This document shows positions 1 to 9,600 of a DNA stretch of 64,000 nucleotides, piece by piece. The translations under genes were made by a program, and so were the position numbers. The stretch is taken from the NCBI RefSeq assembly GCF_026262505.1, contig NC_067206.1:30023896-30087895 (forward strand), given 5' to 3'. How positions within the stretch are numbered: position 1 is the stretch's first letter; each line of letters begins with the position of its first letter. The DNA is from Trichomonas vaginalis G3 (Eukaryota > Parabasalia > Trichomonadida > Trichomonadidae). The notes beneath the pieces are model-generated. The model worked only from the letters and a program-made list of their open reading frames with translations. It was not told where the DNA came from and did no database searches.

Positions 1-1061
1 CATCCATGGAGGTCATTTAAGAAGTTCAATGAAGCTGCCAAAGAGTTGGGATTTACTAACAGAGCTGAAGTGAAAAGGTTCTTTGACAAAAATGTTGTAC
101 ATCAAACAAAAATAAACCCTTACGACTACTTTTTACCAATTTACTCCAACACTCCTGACGCATACCAATTTGACACTCTCATTCAAAGCAGAAAAGGAGG
201 ACATAAACCATTCCTCATCTTCATAAATGTTAACACTCGTAAAGCATATGCATATCCAATGAGGAATAAAGGAACTCGTGAAGTGTTAAGAGTTTTACAA
301 AAGTTTGTAGCAGAACATAGCCCAAGTACTTTAACATCAGACCCAAGACAGTGCATACCTCAGCAATGAAATCACAGATTTTCTCATTAAGCATAACATA
401 ACTCACTACACTACTGAAGACCATAACCATAACATACTCGGCATCATAAACCGCTTCATAAGGACTCTCAGAGATTTAAACCAAGAGCGAGACTTTACCG
501 AAGAAACAATGAAACATTTTCTCGAAGTATATAATTCCTCAACACATTCTACAACAGGACATACACCAAATTCAATGACACAACAACAAGAAGAAAAGTA
601 TATACAAAAGAAACGAAGCCAAACACAAAATATCAGAAATTCAACACAATTTACCCTCATTCCTGGTACAAAAAGTTCGTGTAGTTCTTGACGACAAACC
701 GTTGACAAAGAAATTTTAAGGTTAAGTAGAAATTATTATATCGTAGACTCTACGGCAAGGTAATGGATATCTTATAAAAGCTGCTGACGACTCCATAGCG
801 TTTTACCCTCGTCATAAATTAGTCGAAAGTAGTAATGGCAAACTTGCTGAAACCATTGACGAAGCAAAGCGAGGAGTGGTTATTGAAATACTTGGCTACA
901 ACACAAACGATGACACTTATAAAGTAAGATATGAAGGAGGCGTTGAAGATGTTATACCATCTAAGAACTTGAGAGAGTCGAAGCCAACACATCTGGGACC
1001 ATTAGAGCGGGAGTACTGGAAAGATAAAAACATGCCAGAAAGAATAAGAAAGTTCTTCTAA
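1..1061 (+). pseudogene. Polinton integrase (retroviral-type rve), 5'-cut by window edge
   Basis: The first third reads as an rve-type integrase core: a beta-strand context around YQFDTLIQ (candidate first catalytic Asp) and a later LTSD (candidate second Asp), then an Asn/His-rich helix. The last 60 residues (876-1061) resemble a small chromo-like or SH3-like barrel, as expected at the C-terminus of Maverick integrases. The enzyme would catalyse strand transfer of element ends. The gene starts before the window and is broken by a few changes. A second integrase of the same class is in Polinton B at 40500-41456. Confidence 0.75.
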
Positions 1062-1150
1062 ACTTTTTCGTTGGATGTAAATCAGACATGAACGAGAACA
1101 GTCATGGAATTATTAATGTTTTCATAAATTTACACCAAAAATAATGTTTA

Positions 1151-1197
1151 TGTTAGAATGTTAGATCTAACACGTTTTCTAACCACTTTTCTAACAT
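1151..1197. repeat. GATC-palindrome hexamer cassette (A1)
   Basis: Centre GTTAGATCTAAC is a perfect palindrome. One outward GTTAGA copy lies 8 bp to its left and two inverted copies (TTTTCTAAC) lie to its right at about 12-bp steps. It sits 100 bp upstream of the gene starting at 1300. The mirrored cassette at 2246-2291 lies just past that gene's end, so the pair brackets it. Confidence 0.85.
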
Positions 1198-1299
1198 GGT
1201 CTAAAACTCTCGAAAATCATGAATTTTTGACATTTCCTTATGAAAGAAAAATAACGCTAATTTTTTTCTAAGAAAAATTTTTATCTTGTATGTAAAGAT

Positions 1300-2238
1300 A
1301 TGATTTCAACAATCGGCACAACAACAATTCAAACTACAGCACCAAACTCGTTAGTCATGAATCCAACATCTATGTTAGTAGAGATGAAAAGCTTCATTCC
1401 TTCTTCATATACTTTTGAAACAAAAATCCAGAAGATAAAGCAAGAACTTTTAACAAGTAATTTAGACTGTACCGCACAGGATGAAGAAAATGAAGAATAT
1501 CTTTATGACATGCAGGACATTATTGACCATTTACCCAAATTGCCTGAAATCCAACAACAAAAGCTCACTATTCATGAATTCGATGAAATAGAAGTGAAAC
1601 CAACTGACTCAATAGAAATAAAGAAGTTCATACGTAAAGTAAATTATGAATTCCTTGGTTTTCATTGCAACCATAAAGTTATGGACAAAGATTGCGACAT
1701 GGTTTATAAGAATGTTTCTGACATATATAAATCTGAAGAATTTAAGACCTACGATAACTTTGTTTCATTAGTTGCTGAATGTGTTTGGGAAATAAGAGAT
1801 AAAGATAGAAGAGGCAAAGTATGGAACGAACAACTAAGACCCGCTATGTTTGAGTTAAAGAAAACCATTGACGCCTTAGTTGTTTTAGCAGGTCAAATTT
1901 CAATGTATAACGCAAAAATGAACCCGCAATGTTCAAAATGTAAGGCAGCGATGAGGAAATATAACTACTCCGTCAAAGAGATAGAACGTATGAGAAACGA
2001 CTATGCTGACTTAAAGAAAGAAGTAGAGAAACCAGCAGAAGATAAAATGGACATGTTAGCATTTCTGAACAAAAATTATCCAACTGCTGACGATTTCCTT
2101 CTATCTGACGTCAAGAAGAAATATAAAGAAACCTTCGGCATTGTTAAAACATTCGATGTACTAAAAGAAGAAATAGAAGCTACAAAACTGTTTAAAGTCA
2201 TGAACCATCGCAACATATACCATGTAAAACGCTTGTAA
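1300..2238 (+). CDS. Polinton family gene of unknown function (312 aa)
   Basis: Unrecognised. The ATG at 1300 follows the leader TTGTATGTAAAGAT directly. The N-terminus is Thr/Ser-rich, the middle and C-terminus are helical and rich in Lys and Glu, and a CSKCKAA pair (CxxC) near residue 210 suggests a possible metal site but there is no full zinc finger. A copy on the minus strand of Polinton B (33905-34840) is about 90% identical over its whole length, and a third, partial copy lies at 31063-31270. The gene is bracketed by mirrored GATC-palindrome cassettes like the KilA-N genes, so it travels with that gene set. Open frame looks whole. Confidence 0.7.
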   Translation: MISTIGTTTIQTTAPNSLVMNPTSMLVEMKSFIPSSYTFETKIQKIKQELLTSNLDCTAQDEENEEYLYDMQDIIDHLPKLPEIQQQKLTIHEFDEIEVKPTDSIEIKKFIRKVNYEFLGFHCNHKVMDKDCDMVYKNVSDIYKSEEFKTYDNFVSLVAECVWEIRDKDRRGKVWNEQLRPAMFELKKTIDALVVLAGQISMYNAKMNPQCSKCKAAMRKYNYSVKEIERMRNDYADLKKEVEKPAEDKMDMLAFLNKNYPTADDFLLSDVKKKYKETFGIVKTFDVLKEEIEATKLFKVMNHRNIYHVKRL

Positions 2239-2245
2239 ATAGTTA

Positions 2246-2291
2246 TGTTAGAAAAGAGGTTAGAAAACGTGTTAGATCTAACATGCTAACA
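2246..2291. repeat. GATC-palindrome hexamer cassette (A2)
   Basis: Three GTTAGA copies at 12-bp steps, the third being the left half of GTTAGATCTAAC, then one inverted CTAAC 8 bp on, followed by ATAAACATTATTTTT. Same parts and spacings as A1 in opposite orientation, immediately downstream of the 312-residue gene. Confidence 0.85.
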
Positions 2292-2523
2292 TAAACATTA
2301 TTTTTGCTGAATTCAGCACAAAATTCTGAGTAAAATGACATATGGCACGTGTCAAACCGTTGAGTTTTCACAAATTTTAAAAATTGCTGCGGAAAGTTCG
2401 TCAAAAAAGTGAAGGTTCCCGACGGTTTCAAACCGCCATACTTTACATGAAGATAGTTTACAATGTCAACTAAATATCATGTACGATAGAAACGGTTATG
2501 TAAAGTTTACATTTTGTAAAGTT

Positions 2524-2812
2524 TTGTCCTGATTCAAGACAAGTCTTGTATTTTTTCAGAACAAGTCTTGTATTTTTTCAGAACAAGTCTTGTATTTTTT
2601 CAGAACAAGTCTTGTATTTTTTCAAGACAAATCTTGTCCTGATTCAGAACAAGTCTTGCACTTTTTAGTCAGTTTTTCTTGTAAAGTTCTCAAATTTGAG
2701 AACAATTGTCCTGATTCAAGACAAGTCTTGTATTTTTTCAGAACAAGTCTTGTATTTTTTCAGAACAAGTCTTGTATTTTTTCAGAACAAGTCTTGTATT
2801 TTTTCAGGAAAT
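2524..2812. repeat. 22-bp palindrome-bearing tandem array
   Basis: Units of about 22 bp built on ACAAGTCTTGT (near-perfect palindrome) plus TATTTTTTCAGA. About four units at 2524-2630 and four or five at 2720-2812, with a degenerate stretch between. It lies between the 312-residue gene and the KilA-N gene. No convincing gene in 2292-3100; the open frames there are repeat read-through. Confidence 0.85.
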
Positions 2813-3104
2813 CCTATCGTCCAACTTTACAAATGTCACTTTTCAACATGATTGCATTTTGGTCGGGGGACAACTTTCTCTCATTTTGTCACTTTTTCTA
2901 TCGTCGTGTTTTGTCACTTTTCCCTCAGGGTGTGTGTCAGAAAATATCCAAAATCTTTATAGCCTCGTATCTCCTTCAATTCTTGACGGTTTGACATGTA
3001 TGACACACCATTCAATTCAGAATTATGTGCTGAATCTTATGACCTTCATTTGTTCGTGACTTCTTTTCACATATGTAACCCTGAATTTTTAACATTTCTT
3101 TAAC

Positions 3105-3165
3105 ACAGAAAAATAAAGTTAGTTTTATTTTTATTTATTTTTTTATTTTGTATGTAAAGACAGTA
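3105..3165 (+). promoter_or_regulatory. Leader/promoter block of KilA-N gene (A)
   Basis: AAATAAAGTTAG followed by T-rich DNA and then TTGTATGTAAAGACAG just before the ATG at 3166. The same block in the same order precedes the minus-strand KilA-N-type genes of Polinton B (start codons 32405 and 33107) and, in part, the genes at 1300 and 34840. Confidence 0.7.
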
Positions 3166-3993
3166 ATGACAACATTAGAGAACACAACAACTGCTATCGT
3201 TCATGAAGCCATAAATGAAGAATACGAATACATACAGTATAACAAACAGTTACGTCTCATTCGTTCAGTCAAAGATGACATGTACCAAATGCAAAGTATA
3301 ATGAATGCTCTTCAGTCTACAAAGCAAGCATATCATTGGTTTGAAAACCAACAGACAAAAGAACTTTTAGAAGAATTTCCTCATATGATTGCTTCCCTCG
3401 GAAAACCGAGAGAAGAGATTCCGTACGAAAATCGCAAGAATTTGGCTCCTGGTTTGAAAGGTTATTATGTTCATAGACTTTTAGTAAACGCTGTAGCAAT
3501 GTGGGCTTCACCTCGTTATGCTTGTTATATTTTCATGATGTTAGATGAACTATATAAAGCAGAACGTGGAGAGATGGAAAAGAAACTTCAAGCAAAAGAT
3601 GAAGTCATTGAATCCAAAGACAAAAGCATACAGAAAAGAATACCGCGTTCAGTACCAAAAGGAAAGGAAAAGAGTTATAAGTATATGATTTATACTGAAG
3701 AGTTGGAGAATGAAGAAGACAGAGATATGGTTATGTTGCATTTAGTCAGAAGAAACAACAAAAGCTTTTACGACCTTGCTAAAATATATAAATCTGACAG
3801 AAACTGGTTCTATCGTGAAAACTTACCGATTTCAATGACACCGAATGAGCAAATAAAGGAAATTGTCAAAAATACTCTTCCTCAAACACACTATGACATC
3901 AAAGGTTGCACAATACTTACCTTCAAAGAAGACTTACCATTACTGAAGGAAAAAATAACAGAATATTTCGATAACTTCAAAGAGGAAGAATGA
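3166..3993 (+). CDS. KilA-N domain protein (Polinton A)
   Basis: About 275 residues from the first ATG. The N-terminal 120 residues end in the KilA-N core: LKGYYVHRLLVNAVAMWASP, matching the family pattern kGxyvHpxLxxxvAxWxS. KilA-N is a DNA-binding domain of phages, NCLDVs and Mavericks. A charged coiled-coil linker (MEKKLQAKDEVIESKDK) follows, then a basic stretch and a C-terminal domain of unknown function. A copy in Polinton B (31573-32405, minus) is more than 90% identical by eye. Likely a DNA-binding regulator of the element. Frame looks whole. Confidence 0.85.
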   Translation: MTTLENTTTAIVHEAINEEYEYIQYNKQLRLIRSVKDDMYQMQSIMNALQSTKQAYHWFENQQTKELLEEFPHMIASLGKPREEIPYENRKNLAPGLKGYYVHRLLVNAVAMWASPRYACYIFMMLDELYKAERGEMEKKLQAKDEVIESKDKSIQKRIPRSVPKGKEKSYKYMIYTEELENEEDRDMVMLHLVRRNNKSFYDLAKIYKSDRNWFYRENLPISMTPNEQIKEIVKNTLPQTHYDIKGCTILTFKEDLPLLKEKITEYFDNFKEEE

Positions 3994-4039
3994 AGTCACG
4001 ACAACATTAACGAAGAAGTCACGACAACATTAACGAAGA

Positions 4040-4082
4040 GAGAATGAGGTGAAAAAACAGGTGAAATCTCACCTCTTCACCA
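4040..4082. repeat. Degenerate GATC-type cassette (A3)
   Basis: GAGGTGAAAAAACAGGTG, then AAATCTCACC in place of the usual GAGATCTCACC, then TTCACC. Same layout but the central GATC is changed to AATC. It falls just after the KilA-N gene. Confidence 0.6.
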
Positions 4083-4569
4083 AAAATATATTTTGCTTAA
4101 ATGACGTCAGGTCAATTTCTTCAACCATTTCACTTCCTTCGTCAATGTCAATAGAAGCTTCTTCAACCTTTGGTAAGAATTTCTGTATAACATCTTTGTT
4201 CGTTATTGTCTTCAGAGATGAAGGATAATATTTCACATTTGTTTCACCTTTCTTATATTCTTTCTGCTGCGATAAATCTAAAACAATACTGAAGAAGTCA
4301 ATATTAGAGTTCTTTATGACAGTATAATGGGTATCTTTGACATTCACGAAGAAACTCTTTTGTTTCAAAACTACTGCTAACTCTTGTGAAGTATAACGTT
4401 TGCGGTCAATGACGATAGCTAATGGTCTGACATACTGACCAAACTTAGATTCTTTCACAAACTTCTTGTTAAAGATAACATTAACATTTGAAGCATTATT
4501 GAACTCATTCTTGATGGCAGTAGCGAGAGCATTGTATGAAAAGAACTTGCAATCTTGCATGTGTTTCAT
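4069..4569 (-). CDS. Polinton hypothetical protein (166 aa)
   Basis: Unrecognised. Mixed alpha/beta composition, acidic C-terminal third (EEASIDIDEGSEMVEEID) and no transmembrane segment. It is divergent from the polymerase gene at 4661, the two sharing a 90-bp AT-rich promoter region with AAAATATTTTTTTT-type sequence. The C-terminus overlaps cassette A3. Frame looks whole. Confidence 0.6.
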   Translation of the reverse strand: MKHMQDCKFFSYNALATAIKNEFNNASNVNVIFNKKFVKESKFGQYVRPLAIVIDRKRYTSQELAVVLKQKSFFVNVKDTHYTVIKNSNIDFFSIVLDLSQQKEYKKGETNVKYYPSSLKTITNKDVIQKFLPKVEEASIDIDEGSEMVEEIDLTSFKQNIFLVKR

Positions 4570-4660
4570 TAAAATAAAAATATTAAATTATTTTGAAAAA
4601 TAACTTAAAAAAATCTAAGTTTATTTTTTCAAAAAATATTTTTTTTATTTCCTACTAAAG

Positions 4661-6480
4661 ATGTATCGGAAGTTGTCTAAGTTAGAACACTCGGAAATAA
4701 AACAACTTCTTACAGAAGCTAATATAGATGTTGCAAAACATTACGCAACAAACAAAAAAGCACTCGCTGACATCCTCAATGACTATAATGGTGCAATAAG
4801 TTATGATAGAATTCATGAGTTCATAAAGCCGCAACGCGGCGAGGACGAAGTCCATGCAAGAGCATTTCCTTTAAATGACGTTGCTATTGACTTATATCAT
4901 AGACGTTCAGTACCTCATGAAGTAAGAAGAGAAATGTTTGACATAACAAATGCAAACGTTGGTCATACTCGTAAAGCTCTTTCGCATGATGTTCGTCAAG
5001 AGATGTTTGAACTTACGAACTCAAACGTTGGTGAAACACGAAAGAGAGACGACACACTGAAACAACAGAGAAGAGAGATGTTTAAAAGTGCTATAGAACA
5101 AGTTCGCAAAGCTAACGATGTCATTCGTTCCATTGACGACAAACCAAAAGAAGGTGAGAGATGGTTAAAAAAGATGAAGAGAATAGGAAGAGAAATGTGA
5201 AGTCAGGCAATAGACTCATTGACTTTAACATCGAAGCTTTAGATGAACCAAACAGAGACTATTTACACAAACATTTCGGTAAGGTTTTCATGAGACTCTT
5301 AGAGAAAATTAAAATAAACTCCCAACAGAGATGGATGGTATGTTATAAACTTGGTGGAAAGTATGAATGTTCTACGTTAAACCTCAATAATATTGGAACA
5401 TTACACATCAGCTCTTGAAGGAGAACTTATATCAGAGATAGAAGCAAATGCTGCAGGTATTGTTGAAATGCACTATGACTTCTTCTTGACAAACATAAAG
5501 AATCTTACTGAAATAAAGATGTATGATTTAACAGAATATGAAGGCTTAACGATGTCAGATTAAAGAAAGGCAAACCAAAAAGAGACCATATAGAGATGAA
5601 AGCACACTGACAAATGACCAGAAAGCCATTTTGGAAGCTCTTAAGCAAACAGGAAACCCAGCACTTATAGAAAGCTTTTGGAAAGATAATGGTGAAAAGA
5701 AGTTTTATAAGAAGAGAAGTCAGTTATGGAAGTATCTTTGCACATTACCTATAAATCTTGAACGCTAAAATCTTCAATGATGAACAAAAGAACTGCAATA
5801 CTTATGACAGAGGACAATTGTTTCGTTTATGCTTGCATTCAGGCTGGAGTAAATGAAGAAACTATTGACCACATGAGAGAAGTATTCGTGTTAGAGACTT
5901 TCCTCAAAGTAAAGTACAAGAAATTTCTGACGCAACAGGTATAGCATTTAATGTTACCATTGGTTATTTCAATGACTCAAGACATAATGAAATAAAGAGA
6001 TACATACCAAAAGAATGTGAAACTGTTCGAACTATTGACTTACTTCTTGTTGAAGACCACTACATGCTAAATGAAAGATTACCAATGACAACATATTTCA
6101 TTCGCAACTATAAAGAAATTCTCAAAGCTTGTGGTGGATGAACATTGAGAAACAGATGAAGATTTATACAAAGAGAGAAGATAAATATGTAGTTCGTTAT
6201 GATAGAACAACACCGTTATGGGATGTTATGAAAACATTGTGGTGCAAATATTTCGAACCTATTTCTTATGGAGAACTTTTCACATATACGACTGACTTAT
6301 ATAAAAGAACCTTGCACCATTTAAAGATTTGACATATGCTCCAAAGTATTGTGTACAACTGAGAAGAAAGCAGAGTCAAAAGAAGTAAATAAAGCTAATG
6401 TAAATTCATACCTGAGCACGTTTTCTTTGCTGACTTTGAGTGTAGTACGGATGGCTTTCATAAAGCTTTTAACATCTGTT
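4661..6480 (+). pseudogene. Protein-primed DNA polymerase B, front part, broken
   Basis: The N-terminal 180 residues are a basic helical region with two tandem copies of a segment ending in EMFDITNANVG / EMFELTNSNVG. Near 6419-6470 the sequence encodes HVFFADFECSTDGFHKAF-type residues, a good match to exonuclease motif I (DxE) of family B polymerases. This identifies the Maverick/Polinton pPolB, the enzyme that replicates the element with a terminal-protein primer. The polymerase domain itself is not in the window; the gene is cut off near the gap and is broken by several changes before that. Confidence 0.7.
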
Positions 6481-6510
6481 TATGAGTGAATGATGGTCAG
6501 TGAGTGAAAG

Positions 6511-6610
6511 NNNNNNNNNNNNNNNNNNNNNNNNNNNNNNNNNNNNNNNNNNNNNNNNNNNNNNNNNNNNNNNNNNNNNNNNNNNNNNNNNNNNNNNNNN
6601 NNNNNNNNNN
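6511..6610. other. Assembly gap (100 N)
   Basis: Exactly 100 N, the usual placeholder for a gap of unknown size. The Polinton A polymerase and the C-terminal end of the MULE transposase both disappear into it, so neither the distance nor the order across it is certain. Confidence 0.95.
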
Positions 6611-9600
6611 AAGCGCATAATAACTTTAAAAGAATTTTATTGTTAAGATCTTCTGGATCACATTTTTTCTTGAAATTCTTAACTAATGCTGCAATAAAGT
6701 GATATATGCATCCAGTCAATATGGTTTGCTCTCCTTTTCTTTTATAAATTGAGCCTTGAAGTGCTTTTTCGAAATCAGTTGTTATAACATCAAATGTTGA
6801 TAAAGGAATTTTAATATCAGTATCATACTCCATAATACTAAATACTCTTTGATAATCAGTTTCTGTTCTTCCCGTCATGATTATATGTAAAAACGGTAGA
6901 TACAGTTGAGTTGCTTGGTCAAAAATTAACAAATTTAATAATTGGCCATTCATTATTGATACAGGAACGACTTTGAAGGTTCCATCAATAAAACAATGTG
7001 ATGAATACCGTGCAACTCGAATGAAACGTTCCAATCCAAAAAAATAATAGGCATTATCATTTTTTGTGCTTTGGGTAATAAAATATGATCTTTGATTAAA
7101 AAATTCTAACATTTCATTAATAAGATCAATCTCTGATTTTGATTTGACAGGATGAACTTCATAATACAGCTGTTGGACTTTCTTCTCTGATATCTGAATG
7201 AAATTAGTAGACTGGGCTTGATTACAGTCATATATCAGTTGATTTGCATACTTTCTTGTTTCTGATATCGTTGCGGTTGGATTTTTGACAACATAATCTT
7301 GAACTTGAGATTCAATATCATAGTTCATTGGATTTGTTCCTTTAATTATTTGAGATTGTTTTGCAGGTCGGCAGTTATGAAGTTTACTGTCTGGTTTTTC
7401 TTCAGGAGAAATATTTAATTTCTCATCAAAGACTTTTACATGCATACAAAAGTTGCATCTAGGTTTATATCCGCAATAATAAATAATTTCTAAATAATTA
7501 TTATGAGCATTGTAACGTTGAAATCTCAAAGGATGACCATTTGTATATATGGTTAATGAATATTTAATACGTGCGGATTGGGAAATTGAAAATGTATGAT
7601 AAGTCCTCAGAATATTTTTGATTCTTTTTCGGTGAATCTCTTTATTTTTATCATCAAAAGATTGATAATTAGGAATAAGTTCAATGCAAGCTTTATTAAC
7701 GATAATAGATTGTTTATGCGTCGAAAAATTATTTTGGTAATCATAAGCAAAATTTGGCACTAGATGTGTATTTTGTAAATCTGTTAATGGAGGATTATCG
7801 GTTAAATGATTAGAAATTTGGGAAGAATAAGAAGCAGTTTCATTAGGTAGTGAGGATTGATGCTGAGGGATTTGACGCTGAATATCCGAATTTATTGTTG
7901 CATTTTGTCTTTGATTTGGGTTTGAAGGAGTGACTCCACTTATTGTTGCAGTTTGTCTTTGATTTGTGTTTGGAGGAGAAACTGCATTTATTGTTGCATT
8001 TTGTCTTTGATTTGTGTTTGGAAATGAAACTGCATTTATTGTTGCATTTTGTCTTTGATTTGTGTTTGGAAATGAAACTGCATTTATTGTTGCATTTTGT
8101 CTTTGATTTGTGTTTGGAAGAAACTGCATTTATTGTTGCATTTTGTCTTTGATTTGTGTTTGGAAATGAAACTGCATTTATTGTTGCATTTTGTCTTTGA
8201 TTTGTGTTTGGAAATGAAACTGCATTTATTGTTGCATTTTGTCTTTGATTTGTGTTTGGAAATGAAACTGCATTTATTGTTGCATTTTGTCTTTGATTTG
8301 TGTTTGGAAATGAAACTGCATTTATTGTTGCATTTTGTCTTTGATTTGTGTTTGGAAATGAAACTGCATTTATTGTTGCATTTTGTCTTTGATTTGTGTT
8401 TGGAAATGAAACTGCATTTATTGTTGCATTTTGTCTTTGATTTGTGTTTGGAAATGAAACTGCATTTATTGTTGCATTTTGTCTTTGATTTGTGTTTGGA
8501 AATGAAACTGCATTTATTGTTGCATTTTGTCTTTGATTTGTGTTTGGAAATGAAACTGCATTTATTGTTGCATTTTGTCTTTGATTTGTGTTTGGAAGAA
8601 ACTGCATTATTGTTGCATTTTGTCTTTGATTTGTGTTTGGAAATGAAACTGCATTTATTGTTGCATTTTGTCTTTGATTTGTGTTTGGAAATGAAACTGC
8701 ATTTATTGTTGCATTTTGTCTTTGATTTGTGTTTGGAAGAAACTGCATTTATTGTTGCATTTGTCTTTGATTTGTGTTTGGAAATGAAACTGCATTTATT
8801 GTTGCATTTTGTCTTTGATTTGTGTTTGGAAATGAAACTGCATTTATTGTTGCATTTTGTCTTTGATTTGTGTTTGGAAGAAACTCCATTATTGTTGCAG
8901 TTTGTCTTTGATTTGTGTTTGGAAATGAAACTGCATTTATTGTTGCATTTTGTCTTTGATTTGTGTTTGGAAATGAAACTGCATTTATTGTTGCATTTTG
9001 TCTTTGATTTGTGTTTGGAAATGAAACTGCATTTATTGTTGCATTTGTCTTTGATTTGTGTTTGGAAATGAAACTGCATTTATTGTTGCATTTTGTCTTT
9101 GATTTGTGTTTGGAAATGAAACTGCATTTATTGTTGCATTTTGTCTTTGATTTGTGTTTGGAAGAACTGCATTTATTGTTGCATTTGTCTTTGATTTGTG
9201 TTTGGAAATGAAACTGCATTTATTGTTGCATTTTGTCTTTGATTTGTGTTTGGAAATGAAACTGCATTTATTGTTGCATTTTGTCTTTGATTTGTGTTTG
9301 GAAATGAAACTGCATTTATTGTTTCATTTTGTCTTTGATTTGTGTTTGGAGAAACTGCATTTATTGTTGCATTTTGTCTTTGATTTGTGTTTGGAAATGA
9401 AACTGCATTTATTGTTGCATTTTGTCTTTGATTTGTGTTTGGAAATGAAACTGCATTTATTGTTGCATTTTGTCTTTGATTTGTGTTTGGAAGAACTGCA
9501 TTATTGTTGCATTTGTCTTTGATTTGTGTTTGGAAATGAAACTGCATTTATTGTTGCATTTTGTCTTTGATTTGTGTTTGGAAATGAAACTGCATTTATT

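Larger units (their letters stand above)
1..6480 (+). mobile_element. Polinton/Maverick 'A', partial and broken
   Basis: Seen: integrase remnant, unnamed family gene, KilA-N gene, minus-strand unnamed gene and the front of a DNA polymerase B, in that order. This gene set is that of Maverick/Polinton elements, which are abundant in trichomonads. The left end lies outside the window and the right side runs into an assembly gap, so no terminal repeats are visible. Integrase and polymerase regions are broken (several breaks in all), while the KilA-N and 312-residue genes look whole. Two of its genes are about 90% identical by eye to copies in Polinton B, so the two elements are close and probably young on the scale of this genome. 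Its gene order differs from B. Confidence 0.85.

Noticed and set aside
2590-3059. Phe/Ser-rich frames
   Set aside because: They read through the 22-bp array and T-rich DNA, with no unique domain.
1285-3165. GTATGT before KilA-N-class genes as trichomonad 5' splice sites
   Set aside because: GTATGT matches the trichomonad 5' splice consensus, but no ACTAACACACAG-type 3' site follows and the ATG comes within a few bases.
6480-6510. C-terminal residues of the MULE frame beyond the N gap
   Set aside because: The frame is carried through ambiguous bases, so the codons on the far side cannot be assigned to this gene.
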